64,000 nt of DNA, taken from positions 744,001-808,000 of the forward strand of contig CBDFHG010000002.1 in the NCBI GenBank assembly GCA_965247385.1. The letters are read 5' to 3'. Source of the DNA: Thermohalobaculum sp965247385 (GTDB taxonomy: Bacteria > Pseudomonadota > Alphaproteobacteria > Rhodobacterales > Rhodobacteraceae). Positions within the stretch are counted from its first letter, which is position 1. Every line of letters begins with the position of its first letter. Both the position numbers and the translations under genes were made by a program. The notes under the pieces were generated by a model that ran no database searches, had not been told where the DNA came from, and worked only from the letters and a program-made list of their open reading frames with translations. Below are positions 35,916 through 45,069 of the stretch, piece by piece.

Positions 35916-36592
35916 GCGCAATCGGCCGACGCTGAACCGAACCAGAGCCCCGAGACCGAGTAACCGTCCGGTCTCCTCCCCGCCCTTGAAGGGCTTGTGA
36001 TTGGCGTGCGAGTCTTCGCGTGATCGCGGGCGATCGTGTCCGTGTGAACGACTACCGGCTGAAAGCCGGTGGCTTCAGGTTTCGGCTCAAAGCCGGATCG
36101 GTCCGCCCTTCGGCGGACAAGCGTCACACCAAAATTGTCATCGGGTTCGGGCGGCTGTTGGTTCGTGATGTCGTCCAGCCACATCTCGTCCGTTACGTTC
36201 CCGCTGCTGCTCACCCGGTAGCCACCTGCCCAAAGGTGCTGGCCCCAGTAGCGCTTGCGCAATGCCCCAAACTCGCGCAGCAACTTATCCGAACTGCGGC
36301 CCTTCAGATACTGCACCGACCGGCTGACCGACAGGTTTGGCGGGACCGACAGCAACAGGTGGACGTGGTCCCGGTTGATCGAGCCAGCGTGAATCACCAT
36401 CTCGTGGCCACCCGACGTCTCCCGGATCAGTTCCCGGCAGCGGTGGCCGACATCGCCGCCAAGCACCGGGTAACGATGTTTCGTCATCCACACCAGATGA
36501 TACTTACAATCCCAAACCGTGCCCAAACCGTGTGGCCGCCGCGTTTGTACGATTCCATCCCCGCAGTCTGTACCGCAACCCAAGACACCCAT
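35906..36592 (-). pseudogene. IS200-type TnpA (HUH) lacking the catalytic tyrosine
   Basis: The N-terminal 150 residues are a TnpA Y1 transposase: KYHLVWMTKHRYPVLGG, INRDHVHLLLSV (HUH metal site intact), YLKGRSSDKLLREF and RKRYWGQHLWAGGY. In the final helix, where the family has E-Y-I-x-N-Q with the nucleophilic Tyr, this protein has TDEMWLDDITNQ, so the Tyr is Asp (GAC for TAC). The last 70 or so codons read through the element end into the repeat. It should be catalytically dead unless another Tyr is used. Confidence 0.7.
35960..36049. repeat. 90-bp direct repeat, second copy (first at 33721-33806)
   Basis: The two segments are nearly identical from GTAACCGTCCGG to GTGTCCG, differing by a few substitutions and a 3-bp indel. 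One lies at the left of the IS66 element, the other between IS66 and the IS200-type element. Either a truncated second IS66 end or the end of an IS200-type element split by the IS66 could explain it. Confidence 0.85.
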
Positions 36593-36637
36593 GCCGGCTA
36601 AAGCCGTGGGATTTACTGATCCCCTATCGGGGACTTT
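36050..36637 (-). mobile_element. IS200/IS605-type element
   Basis: The region around a Y1 transposase gene has subterminal hairpins at both ends: GGCTGAAAGCC-type at about 36057-36069 and TCCCC/GGGGA at about 36619-36632. These replace terminal inverted repeats in this family. No tnpB is present. The left limit against the 90-bp repeat is approximate. Confidence 0.65.
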
Positions 36638-37571
36638 AAACCGGTTGCGGCAGTTGTGAGCAAGTCACGACCGCTGTGGAGTACCCAAGCCGCGGATCAA
36701 GCTCTTCATCAATGATGCGCTCGAGCTGTTGCAGTTCAATGTCCGAAAAATGGTCTCTAAATCCGAAGACTTTGCCGCGGCGAATCTTGAAGCTGTCCGG
36801 ATCCTTTGGATTGGCAGCCCTTAACCTGGTTGTGTTGAAACGGTTATCGACCTCGGCCTTTCGGAGATTCTCGAAAGACGTGAAAGCCGTGGCCTCCTCG
36901 GCTTCGGCGAGGCTAACGGGAGCACCGACTAGTTCCGCCACATCCATGAGGGATTCCACAGGCTGACTCCGCATCGTCTCATAACTCAGGATCATCGACC
37001 TGCTCAGCATGCTCTGCTGGCGCATACAGTCGTTGAAAAAAGAAATGAGGGGACGCAGGCCCCAGTTCGATTCAAGTGCAAACTGCGCCATCGACACGTT
37101 GTTGTTGAGGTCCAGCGGCCAGTCGTTGATGAGCTTGCGCTCGTGAAGGGCGTGCTTCTGGACGTGGAAGTAGAGCGAAACAAGGATATCGAGCGGATGG
37201 CGCACTATGAAGACAACAGCCTTGTCAAGAAGCTGTGAGGCAGGCGCCGAACCTATGAGAATCGGCTTGATATAGTTGTACGCTCCCATATGGAGCCGCG
37301 GAATGCTGGGATTGAGTGCGTGAAGCGCTTCGACCCTGGGGATCAAGGTTTCGTCGAGATCGTATTTCTTTTGGTAGAGACGGGCGAGCTGGAATCTCAT
37401 CCATGTATTACCGCTCTTCGGATGCCCAATGACCACCAGTTCCGCCTGTGACAACCGCTTGTGTTCTCTGATCTCGCGAAGACGTCTCTTGATCGCGATG
37501 CGAGGGCCGTCGGGTAGAATTGACAACGCCACCGTTTCTAGGTTTTTCATTCTTGCAGCCAGTGCAATCAT
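36636..37571 (-). CDS. PAPS-dependent sulfotransferase-like protein
   Basis: The 311-residue product has both PAPS-binding motifs: VVIGHPKSGNTWMRFQ (5'-phosphosulfate loop) and AVVFIVRHPLDILVSLYFH (3'-phosphate loop). A C-terminal RRGKVFGFRDHFSD matches the sulfotransferase RKGxxGxWK-type loop. It transfers sulfate to a hydroxyl, most likely on a glycan or lipid of this island. The ATG at 37571 is preceded by a GTG giving one more residue. Its stop codon touches the end of the IS200-type element, so a few C-terminal residues may be altered. Confidence 0.8.
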   Translation of the reverse strand: MIALAARMKNLETVALSILPDGPRIAIKRRLREIREHKRLSQAELVVIGHPKSGNTWMRFQLARLYQKKYDLDETLIPRVEALHALNPSIPRLHMGAYNYIKPILIGSAPASQLLDKAVVFIVRHPLDILVSLYFHVQKHALHERKLINDWPLDLNNNVSMAQFALESNWGLRPLISFFNDCMRQQSMLSRSMILSYETMRSQPVESLMDVAELVGAPVSLAEAEEATAFTSFENLRKAEVDNRFNTTRLRAANPKDPDSFKIRRGKVFGFRDHFSDIELQQLERIIDEELDPRLGYSTAVVTCSQLPQPV

Positions 37572-37750
37572 CACCTGGGTCTCACTTCAGTTAAAATCAA
37601 CGTGTCTTGGGAGTGTCCTGAATTCTGTAGATGGTGTCTAGCCGATGCGGGCTTCACCCATCATGACACGTTGAAACACTTCTCGTACATGATATCGAGT
37701 TGTGTTCTCGCCACGAGCCATTCCTGGACATTTCTGCCGCCTTTCTCTAA

Positions 37751-38692
37751 GAGCCAGATTTAAAAGTTATTAAGCGATATCAGTAGGTTGTGGTTCACCG
37801 TCTTTGACGAGAAGATGGAGGATCAAATGCCCTGGGACGATACCGCTCGTGTTGAGCATAGACGGGATTACACGCGCTATCCAAGCGATTTGACCGACCG
37901 CGAGTGGACGCTGATTGCGCCACTTCTGCCGCCCGCTCGGCGCGGTGGCCGACCGAGGACATCGGACCTCCGCGCGGTCACGGATGCGATCTTCTATATC
38001 GGGATTAGCGGCTGTCAGTGGCGGATGCTGCCGAAGGATTTCCCGCCGGTCTCGACGGTCCGGGGCTATTTCTGCGCGTGGCGCAACGCTGGCCTGTGGC
38101 AGACGATCAACCATCTGCTGGTTGCCGGCACGCGCAAGCTGGAAGGCCGAGAAGCCAGCCCCCCAATCATACAGGCGGCGGGTGTGATCGACAGCCAGAG
38201 CGTGAAAACGACCGAGAGTGGAGGGATTTGCGGCTATGACGCCGGGAAAAGGGTCAAGGGCCGCACGCGCCACATCGTCACCGACACACTTGGCCTGATG
38301 CTGTTCGCCGTGATCCATGCCGCCGATATTCAGGACCGCGACGGGGCGCCGGACGTGCTCGGGGCCATCCGGTATCGCTTCCCCTGGCTTCGCCACGTCT
38401 TCGCCGACGGCGGCTATGCCGGGGAGAAACTGGGGTCCGCGCTCAAGGGCCACGGCGACTGGGCCATCGAGATCATCAAGCGGTCTGACATCGCCAGCGG
38501 TTTCGAGGTCTTGCCCCGCCGCCGGGTGGTCGAGCGCACCTTCGCCTAGCTCGGGCGCTGCCGCAGGCTGGCAAAGGATTGGGAGGCATCCATCGAAAGC
38601 TCGACAGCCTGGGCCTTCATCGCAAGCATCAAGCTGATGACCCGAAGGCTCGCAAGGTATAGCCATGTTTCATGAACTTTTGAATCGGGCTC
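37751..38692 (+). mobile_element. IS5-family (IS1031-type) element with TSD TAA
   Basis: The terminal inverted repeats at 37751-37768 and 38675-38692 match at 16 of 18 positions. TAA at 37748-37750 and 38693-38695 is a 3-bp target duplication, as expected for the IS1031 group. The element is 942 bp. Confidence 0.88.
37815..38675 (+). pseudogene. IS5-family transposase with a premature TAG
   Basis: The frame runs through DLTDREWTLIAPLLPPARRGGRPRT, AGVIDSQSVKTTESGG, GYDAGKRVKGRTRHIVTDTLG, FADGGYAGEKL and RRVVERTFA. It then hits TAG at 38547-38549, where relatives have Trp (TGG) of TFAWLGRCRRL. The frame continues LGRCRRLAKDWEASIESS to a stop at 38675. The loss removes the last 42 residues including part of the catalytic Glu region, so this copy is probably inactive. 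Confidence 0.88.
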
Positions 38693-38898
38693 TAAGTCGC
38701 GGGTCGCCGTTCGGTCTCAGGATTTGATCGCGCACTCCATCTCTTCGGTCTCCCATATTTGGCTGGAAAGCAAAAGGTATTCCGTCTACACGAACCTAAC
38801 CTGCCAGACTGGATTTGTCGGAAACTCGTTTTGCGAAAAATCGGCAGAGATGCAATCTTAAAAGGGGGTCGGCATATCCTCGACGTGGGTGCTCGGGA

Positions 38899-40188
38899 AT
38901 GAATAGATTAGTCCAGGTTCTGAAGGTCGTAGCTGTAAATCTGTTGATATTCGCTGTGGCCCTGGAGGCTGGCCTGCGCCTATTTCCATCGGCGATTCCG
39001 GAGAGTTTGCTGAAACGGTTTCAACCGTCGCTTCGTGCCAGCATAGCCGAGCGTCGGTCGCTTCCTAATGTGAGTGACGTCGTGCAGGTCCAACGGGACG
39101 ACGGTGGGCCACCTCTACTGATTTTCAAGCCGAATGAGGTAGTGCGGTTTGTCTCGCGAAAAACTGGCAAGACCGGCGAGATACACATGGACGAGCGCGG
39201 TTTCTGCAACCCGAAGGGAACGATTGGCGCAGATGGGAAAACCGACGTCGTGGCTTTGGGAGACTCCTTCACCGCATGCATGAACGAACCCCCCGACAGC
39301 GTTGCACCGGAGAGTTACGTCAATTGGCCGTTCGTTTTCGGGCGGTCTGCCCCAGTCAATGTTTACAACTTGTCGCGCGGCGGCGATGGCATCTACGAAT
39401 ATGTCCAGTTGTTAAAACACTACGGCCTTCAGTTCCAACCAGATCTCGTCATTATGCAGATTTACGAGGGCAACGATCTGCGCGATGCGCAGCGCTATAT
39501 GGCCTTCAGGGATTTTTCTCCCGAAGAAAAAGCAAATGTGCCCCTGCGCGCAAGCTGGGAGCCGATGAAGGTTTCTTATGAATGGCTGCTCCGGAATTGG
39601 CTGGGAGAGAGTAGCTACTCCTCCAATTTTATTATTGTTGGCGGATCGCGGCTTATCTCAGACGCAATCGGAATGATCTGGAGTTTGACTGGTTCTGAAT
39701 CCGCAGTCGAATTCAGGTTCTCGCTAAACTATGGCTCTTCCCCAGTCCTGATGAATCCCCAGAACGATCAGAGGGATGAAGTGCGGACCGCGAGGTCGGC
39801 GCAGGACGGGGACTTCGCATTCAGTGCCTATGACGAGGCGCTTCAGAATTATTCGAAACTCGCACGGGAAAACGGATTTAACGCTGTCCTCAGTTACGCA
39901 CCTGCAGCACACGTTGCCTACGAAAGTGTCGTAAGTTTCGAGGATTCGGCGCTCAAGGATCTGATGTTAGGGTTCAGCCGTGAACAACGCGCCTATTTCG
40001 CCGCGAAAAGCCGGGAGCTCGGCATTACCTTCATTGATCTGACGCAAGCGTTGCGGGCAGAGATCGAAAAACAGAATGGCGAAAGACTCTTGTACAATCC
40101 CTCCAACATCCACTTTACTGTCCTCGGTCATCAGATAGTAGCGTGGGAGCTTATGCGGGTACTAGGCGAGAAGCGGCTGATACCTTAA
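38899..40188 (+). CDS. Membrane-anchored SGNH-type hydrolase/acyltransferase, paralogue A
   Basis: The 429-residue product begins with a membrane helix or signal anchor (about 7-24). The SGNH blocks are VVALGDSFTACM (Ser), NLSRGGDG (Gly), IYEGNDLRDAQRYM (Asn) and SNIHFTVLGH (His). An SGNH protein of the same architecture lies at 54459-55655 (GDSFTTC, YEGNDVRD, NMHFTKEGH). Family members act as esterases or O-acetyl transfer partners on envelope glycans in the periplasm. The gene is preceded by 206 bp of non-coding DNA after the IS5 element. Its TAA stop is the insertion point of IS copy 2. Confidence 0.78.
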   Translation: MNRLVQVLKVVAVNLLIFAVALEAGLRLFPSAIPESLLKRFQPSLRASIAERRSLPNVSDVVQVQRDDGGPPLLIFKPNEVVRFVSRKTGKTGEIHMDERGFCNPKGTIGADGKTDVVALGDSFTACMNEPPDSVAPESYVNWPFVFGRSAPVNVYNLSRGGDGIYEYVQLLKHYGLQFQPDLVIMQIYEGNDLRDAQRYMAFRDFSPEEKANVPLRASWEPMKVSYEWLLRNWLGESSYSSNFIIVGGSRLISDAIGMIWSLTGSESAVEFRFSLNYGSSPVLMNPQNDQRDEVRTARSAQDGDFAFSAYDEALQNYSKLARENGFNAVLSYAPAAHVAYESVVSFEDSALKDLMLGFSREQRAYFAAKSRELGITFIDLTQALRAEIEKQNGERLLYNPSNIHFTVLGHQIVAWELMRVLGEKRLIP

Positions 40189-41685
40189 CAGCCCGTTGAC
40201 GAAGTCGGCCCTGGACACGAGCGGCCTGGTCTGAATTCTTTGATGTTCTGATTTGACCGGGGGGTTCGCCGATGGCGATGGGACTGCAGAAGGATCGTCA
40301 GGGTGACTTGATGGTGGGCTGGGCGGAGATGCCGCGCTCGCCGGGTCATGTGTTTTACGACCGTCTGCAGTCGGTCCTGATCGAGGGCGACTTCGACGGC
40401 TTCGCCGAGGCGGCCTGCCGGTGCTGTTACGCGGCCAGGACGGGAGTGCCTTCGGTGCCGCCGGGGCGCTGTTTCCGCATGCATCTGGTGGGCTGTTTCG
40501 AGGGCATCGACTCTGAGCGCGGGCTGGAATGGCGCTGCTCGGATTCGCTGTCGCTGCGGGAGTTTCTGCGGCTGGAGAGCCGGGATCGTGTGCCGGACCA
40601 TTCCTGGTTGTCGAAGACCCGCACGCGCCTGCCCCACGAGGGGCACGCGATGGTCTTCGACCGGGTTCTGGCGCGGGTCGCCGAGGCGGGTCTGGTGAAG
40701 GGCGACCGCATCGGGGTGGATGCCTCGACCATGGAGGCCAACGCGGCGCGGCGCAACATCGTGCGGCGCGACACGGGGTGAGGGCGACCGGGAGATGCTG
40801 GAGCACCTGGCCCGGGAGAGCGGCATCGAGACGCCCACGGCCGAGGACCTGGCGCGTCTGGACCGCAAGCGCAAGGGCAAGAAGCTCTCGAACCAGGATT
40901 GGGTTTGCAGGAGCGACCCCGAGGCCAGGGTCGCCAGGATGAAGGACGCCGCGACCCATCTGGCCTACAAGCCCGGGCACGCGGTGGATCTGGACACCGG
41001 CGCGGTGGTGGCGGTCGAGTTGCACCCAGCCGATGAGGGCGACACCACGACGCTTTCCAGGACCCTGGCGGTGGCCGAGGCAAACCTCGAGGCGGTGGCT
41101 GCGGCGCCGACGCCAGAGGGCCCGGCCGAATGCGTCGCCGACAAGGGCGATCACTCACGGGCGGTCTTGAAGGCCCTGGACGACAGTCCCTGGAAGACCC
41201 GGCCCTGCAAGACCCGGACCGCCGCGCCCAGGCAGAAGGGCTTTTCGCGCTGGCGCGGTGACCAGGCGGCGCGCCGGGCGGTCCCCAACAACCGCGTGCG
41301 GCTCAAGTCCGCGCTCGCCCGCGAGGCCTTCAAGCTGCGCGCCGAGATCGTCGAGCGCTGCTTTGCCCACAGCCTCGATCGCGGCGGCCTGCGCCGGACC
41401 TGGCTGCGCCGGCGCGAGAATGTGCACAAGCGATACCTGCTTCACGTCGCCGGCCACAACCTCTCGTTGCTGATGCGCCAACTCATCGGCGCCGGCACCG
41501 CGCGCCAGGCCGTGGCGGGCGGATCTGGCGGTATTTTCGTGCTTGTTGCGCCCGCTGGAGCCGTTCTGGTCGCTCGGATCGTCCTCATCGTCCCGGAGGA
41601 TGGCGAAACCGCCGGCGCCGCGTTATGTTTCGTCGTGGGGTGAGTGGGGTGAAACCCGGTCAATGGCGCCTTTTTCAACGGGCTG
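40189..41685 (+). mobile_element. IS5/IS1182-superfamily element, copy 2 (flanks TTAA / TTAG)
   Basis: The element has the same ends as the copies at 22198 and 50163. The left flank TTAA (40185-40188, including the SGNH stop codon) and the right flank TTAG (41686-41689) differ at one base. The left side is a host gene and the right side is an IS1595 remnant, so the original duplication has been lost by deletion or recombination. Confidence 0.85.
40272..41643 (+). pseudogene. DDE transposase of IS copy 2, frameshifted
   Basis: The N-terminal frame (from 40272) and the C-terminal frame (to 41643) are the same protein as the intact copy at 50205-51560. They are separated by an extra G in a run at 40775-40778. 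A short in-frame duplication (TRPCKTR where the others read TR) lies near 41197-41215. Confidence 0.88.
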
Positions 41686-41689
41686 TTAG

Positions 41690-41927
41690 CCTTGCGCTTG
41701 CCGCCAAAGTAACTCTCGTCCATTTCAATTTCACCCCCGAACATCGCTTCGCTCTCAGCCTCTAGTTCCAAGGCAATCATCTCACGCAGACGGTGGAAAA
41801 AGTAAGCGGCTGTCTTGCGGTTCACGCCACACAGACTGGCCGCTGTAAGCGCCGTCGATCCAGACACAAAATGCGCGATCAAACGATCTTGTTTATAGGG
41901 ACTGAGACGACTCCTGCGTAATTACTC
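41690..41927 (-). pseudogene. N-terminal remnant of an IS1595-family transposase
   Basis: The minus strand encodes RLSPYKQDRLIAHFVSGSTALTAASL-type sequence, then VNRKTAAYFFHRLREMIALELE and EIEMDESYFGGKRK. This is the N-terminus and first catalytic Asp of IS1595 (IS1016-type) transposases. The remainder is cut off by IS copy 2, which abuts at 41689. Confidence 0.82.
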
Positions 41928-42129
41928 ACCCCTTGTCCCGCCCGCTGATTACGCCCTAAATGGTCCTCTGTGAACATCTCGGACGCCATTGATTTGGCGT
42001 GATTTTCCGCTGATTTGAAGTAACGGGGTTTGCAAGAAACCTTGTTTTTGTCGATCGTTTTCTTGCGATTTGGGATTCATTTTTCGGTCCGTTTGTGATT
42101 CCCTGAAGGGGTTCCATTCGGGGGTTCAA

Positions 42130-43458
42130 ATGCGACCGAAACAGCAGCAAAGAGCGCGTCACGACGATCTTTTCCGGGCGCGCCTCGATCAGATCATCAA
42201 TATGAAACACGAACTTGCCATCCTGGCGGACAAGATCGACCGGGCCTGGCTCGACGCGCAACTGGCGGAGAGTTTTTCCGACCAGGGCCGCCCGGCGGAG
42301 CCGGTGCGCTTCATGATCGGCATGTTCCTGTTGAAGCAGAGCTATGCCCTCTCCGACGAGCAGGTCTGGGACCGCTGGGTGCACGACCCCTGTTTCCGGT
42401 ACTTCACCGGTGAGGAATTTTTCCAGCATGACCTGCCGCACGAGCGTTCCGGCATGAGCCACTGGAGAAAACGCATCGGCGACAAGCTGGAGGTTCTGCT
42501 GCAGGAAAGCCTGAGGATTGCCCACGACACCGGTGCCTTGAGCAAGCGCGATCTGGCCCGGGTCACGGTGGACACCACGGTGGACACCACGGTGCAGCCC
42601 AAGAACGTCACCTTCCCGACCGACGCGAAACTTCTGGAGACCGCGACCCGCCAGCTCGGCAAGCTGGCCAAAGAGCATGATGTGCCGCTCCGGCAGTCTT
42701 GTGCGCGCCTCGCCAAGCGGGCGGCGATGATGGCCGGGCGCTACGCCCACGCCAAAACAGTTCAAGCGCATGAACAGGCAAATCAAGTTCCCGCGCCCCC
42801 GCCTGGGCCGGATCATTCGCGACATCCGACGCAAGACCGAAGGCGACGAGGATCTGCCGGAAGCCTTCGCCGCAGCCTTGTCCAAAGCCTCGCGAATCCG
42901 TGGCCGGAAGCAGCGCCAACGCGGCTGGAAGCTCTGTTCCCGGCACGCGCCCGAGACCCGAGTGCATCGGCAAGGGCAAGGCGCACAAGCCTTGTGAGTT
43001 CGGCGTCAAGGTCTCGCTCACGACGACCAACAGGCGTGCCAGGGGCGGGCAGTTCATCCTCCATGCCAGGGCGCTCCCCGGCAATCCCCGGCAATCCCTG
43101 TGACGGCCACACCCTGAAACAGGTCATCGAGGAAACCGAGGCGCTGACCGGACGCGAAATCGAGCGGGCTTATGTCGACAAGGGCTACCGGGGCCACGAC
43201 GCACCAAAGCCGGGCCGGGTCTTCAAATCCGGTCAGAAGCGCGGCGTCCATGGCCAGATCAAGAAGGAACCGAGGCGGCGATCCGCCCATCGAGGCGGTG
43301 ACCGGCCATTGCCAGACCGACGGCCACCTGGAGCGAAACTTCCTGCACGGCCGACTCGGCGACCAGATCAACGCCGTCATGAGCGCCGTCGGCTACAACC
43401 TCCGCCTCATCCTCAAGTGGCCGAGAAAACTTTTGTGGAAAATCAACGCCGCAAGTAA
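42130..43458 (+). pseudogene. IS5-group transposase broken by several frameshifts
   Basis: Pieces in three frames make one IS5 transposase: MRPKQQQRARHDDLFRARLDQI, VDTTVQPKNVTFPTDAKLLE, then (after about 42770) PRPRLGRIIRDIRRKTEGD, then ECIGKGKAHKPCEFGVKVS, GNPCDGHTLKQVIEE, YVDKGYRGHDAP and finally EAVTGHCQTDGHLERNFL. Two causes are visible: a tandem 12-bp copy at 42568-42591 (in frame) and a tandem 10-bp copy at 43076-43095 (frameshifting). An IS66-type element sits in its 3' end at 43455. Confidence 0.85.
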
Positions 43459-44948
43459 CTACTCAACCCGGTTGGCTCAATGATTTTCCAGCGATGGTGG
43501 CCTGGATTGCCTGGAAAGCAGACAGGCCTTGCCGTTTTCCGGTGTTGAGGATGGAGCGAACGTTGGCGTAGAAGTCGGCTCCCCGGTTGGAGCGGAATCC
43601 CCCGGTGACCTTGCGCAAGGTGGTTGAGGGGCGGATGGCTTGTTCCGAGCCGTTGTTGGTTGGCGGCACGTCGCGTTCGGTCATGAATGTGAACAGGCTG
43701 TCACGGTCTTTGCCGTAGCGTTTGCGCAGACGAATTCCGTCTTTGTTGGTTGGCTGACAAGCCATAACCTTGTCCATTCGCCGTTCCAGGTCGCCCCGGT
43801 ATTTCTGAAGTGTAATGTCCTTCAGACGCTTTCGCCGTCGGCCCAGAACACAGGCGCGCAAGATGAGCATTTTCAGTGCCGGTGCGAAGATCGCATCGCC
43901 AGCGTCGATGGCATACTGGCAGTCGCGCAACTGGTGGGCCAGACAGATTTGCCAGGCCTCCCCGAGCCCCCGCTGGCCGCCGTAAAGATCGGACACCCAG
44001 ATGGCGGGCCGGTGGCCGTCCATCACGTCCTCGGCCACCGCCTTCGCCCGACTGTTGCGGATGACGTGGACGCAGACGTCATCGTTTTGGAAAACCCATT
44101 CCCAGGCGTTGCGCCCCTTGATGCGTGCGCCGGTCTCGTCGGAGCAGACGACCCGGCTTTGCCGCAGGCGGGCCAGAACCGCCTGGAACTGGGCGTCAAA
44201 GCCAGGCTTGACCCTCTTGAACAGGTTGACCAGGGCGGCTTGGCTGATCGTCAAGCCGTGCAAATCGGCGAACAGTTTCGACAGACGCTGGTAACTGACC
44301 GCGTGTTCATAACGCATGTAAACCGCCATCGCCTCGATCGACGGGGTGAACGGAGACCCCGGCTCAAGCCCCGCCGGAACCGGCGCCACAAAACGCGCCG
44401 AACAATGAGAACACCTCGCCGCATACAGTTCCACACGGGTGACAATGGGAGCGGGGCGCGGCAGTTCGATCTTGTCATAAATCGCATGCAACTTGTGATC
44501 CTCATCGCCGAACGCTGAACAACAGTGCGGGCAGGACAGCGCCTTCGCAACCACCCGCTGATCCGGGTCAGGGTTCAGAGGACGCCCACCGCCACCATGC
44601 CCCTTGCGCCGTTTTTTGCGGTTGCCCCGGCCCGGTTTCTTGTTCGCCTTGCGCCCATGCGACGGCGGCGTACTGGAGTTGTCCGGCGTCTTCGCAGGCT
44701 CACCAGGCTTTGCCTCAAGTTCCGTGACGCGCCTGGCAAAGCCCTCGTTCACTGCCACCAGTTCCTGTGCCTGCGTCCACAGCGCGAGGATCAAGGCATC
44801 TTTCTCTGCATGCGTCAATCGGCTCAGGTCGGGTAAATGAGTCATAGATAACTTGACGCATATCCACGCCCTCAATGCAAGAAAATTCTCTATATCTGGT
44901 GCCGATCGAACCCAGGAACGCAACCTTTGGGGTGGGTTGAGTAGTTAC
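43455..44948 (-). mobile_element. IS66-family (single-gene, ISBst12-like) element with 8-bp TSD
   Basis: The 15-bp terminal inverted repeats 43455-43469 and 44934-44948 are perfect. CGCCGCAA at 43447-43454 and 44949-44956 is an 8-bp target duplication, typical for IS66. The target is the 3' end of the broken IS5 element. The remaining 44957-45060 is leftover of that element or flank. Confidence 0.92.
43463..44845 (-). CDS. IS66-family transposase (TnpC-like), apparently intact
   Basis: The 460-residue product has an N-terminal coiled region and a Cys-rich zinc-like segment (LSCPHCCSAFG, CSHCSARF). The DDE part follows: VVCSDETGARIKGRNAWEWVF, AIWVSDLYGGQ and PPTNNGSEQAIRP. No tnpA or tnpB accompanies it, as in the ISBst12 subgroup. 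The stop codon lies within the left terminal repeat. Confidence 0.88.
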   Translation of the reverse strand: MTHLPDLSRLTHAEKDALILALWTQAQELVAVNEGFARRVTELEAKPGEPAKTPDNSSTPPSHGRKANKKPGRGNRKKRRKGHGGGGRPLNPDPDQRVVAKALSCPHCCSAFGDEDHKLHAIYDKIELPRPAPIVTRVELYAARCSHCSARFVAPVPAGLEPGSPFTPSIEAMAVYMRYEHAVSYQRLSKLFADLHGLTISQAALVNLFKRVKPGFDAQFQAVLARLRQSRVVCSDETGARIKGRNAWEWVFQNDDVCVHVIRNSRAKAVAEDVMDGHRPAIWVSDLYGGQRGLGEAWQICLAHQLRDCQYAIDAGDAIFAPALKMLILRACVLGRRRKRLKDITLQKYRGDLERRMDKVMACQPTNKDGIRLRKRYGKDRDSLFTFMTERDVPPTNNGSEQAIRPSTTLRKVTGGFRSNRGADFYANVRSILNTGKRQGLSAFQAIQATIAGKSLSQPG

Positions 44949-45069
44949 CGCCGCAATGGTGACCGCCATAACACCACAATCAGCGCTCAAATCGGCGTCT
45001 TAACAGCGGACTAAATGACCTCCTGAATTCCACTTCTAACGTCGAATAGCCAGTAAGTAAATGCCTGAG

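Larger units (their letters stand above)
33721..35958 (+). mobile_element. IS66-family element with deleted/frameshifted genes
   Basis: The segment carries IS66 genes tnpA, tnpB and tnpC in order. A 90-bp direct repeat (33721-33806 and 35960-36049) brackets it, and GTAACCGTCCGG at its left end resembles IS66 termini. The true right end is not clear because GAGACCG at 35952-35958 is followed by the repeat. It is probably immobile. Confidence 0.65.

Noticed and set aside
22896..40778. Programmed frameshifting in the transposases of IS copies 1 and 2
   Set aside because: The third copy encodes the protein in one frame, and the two breaks are at different homopolymers, which fits independent mutation.
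44957..45060. A separate gene between the IS66-type and the 1,444-bp IS
   Set aside because: No open frame of note; best explained as leftover 3' end and flank of the broken IS5 element.
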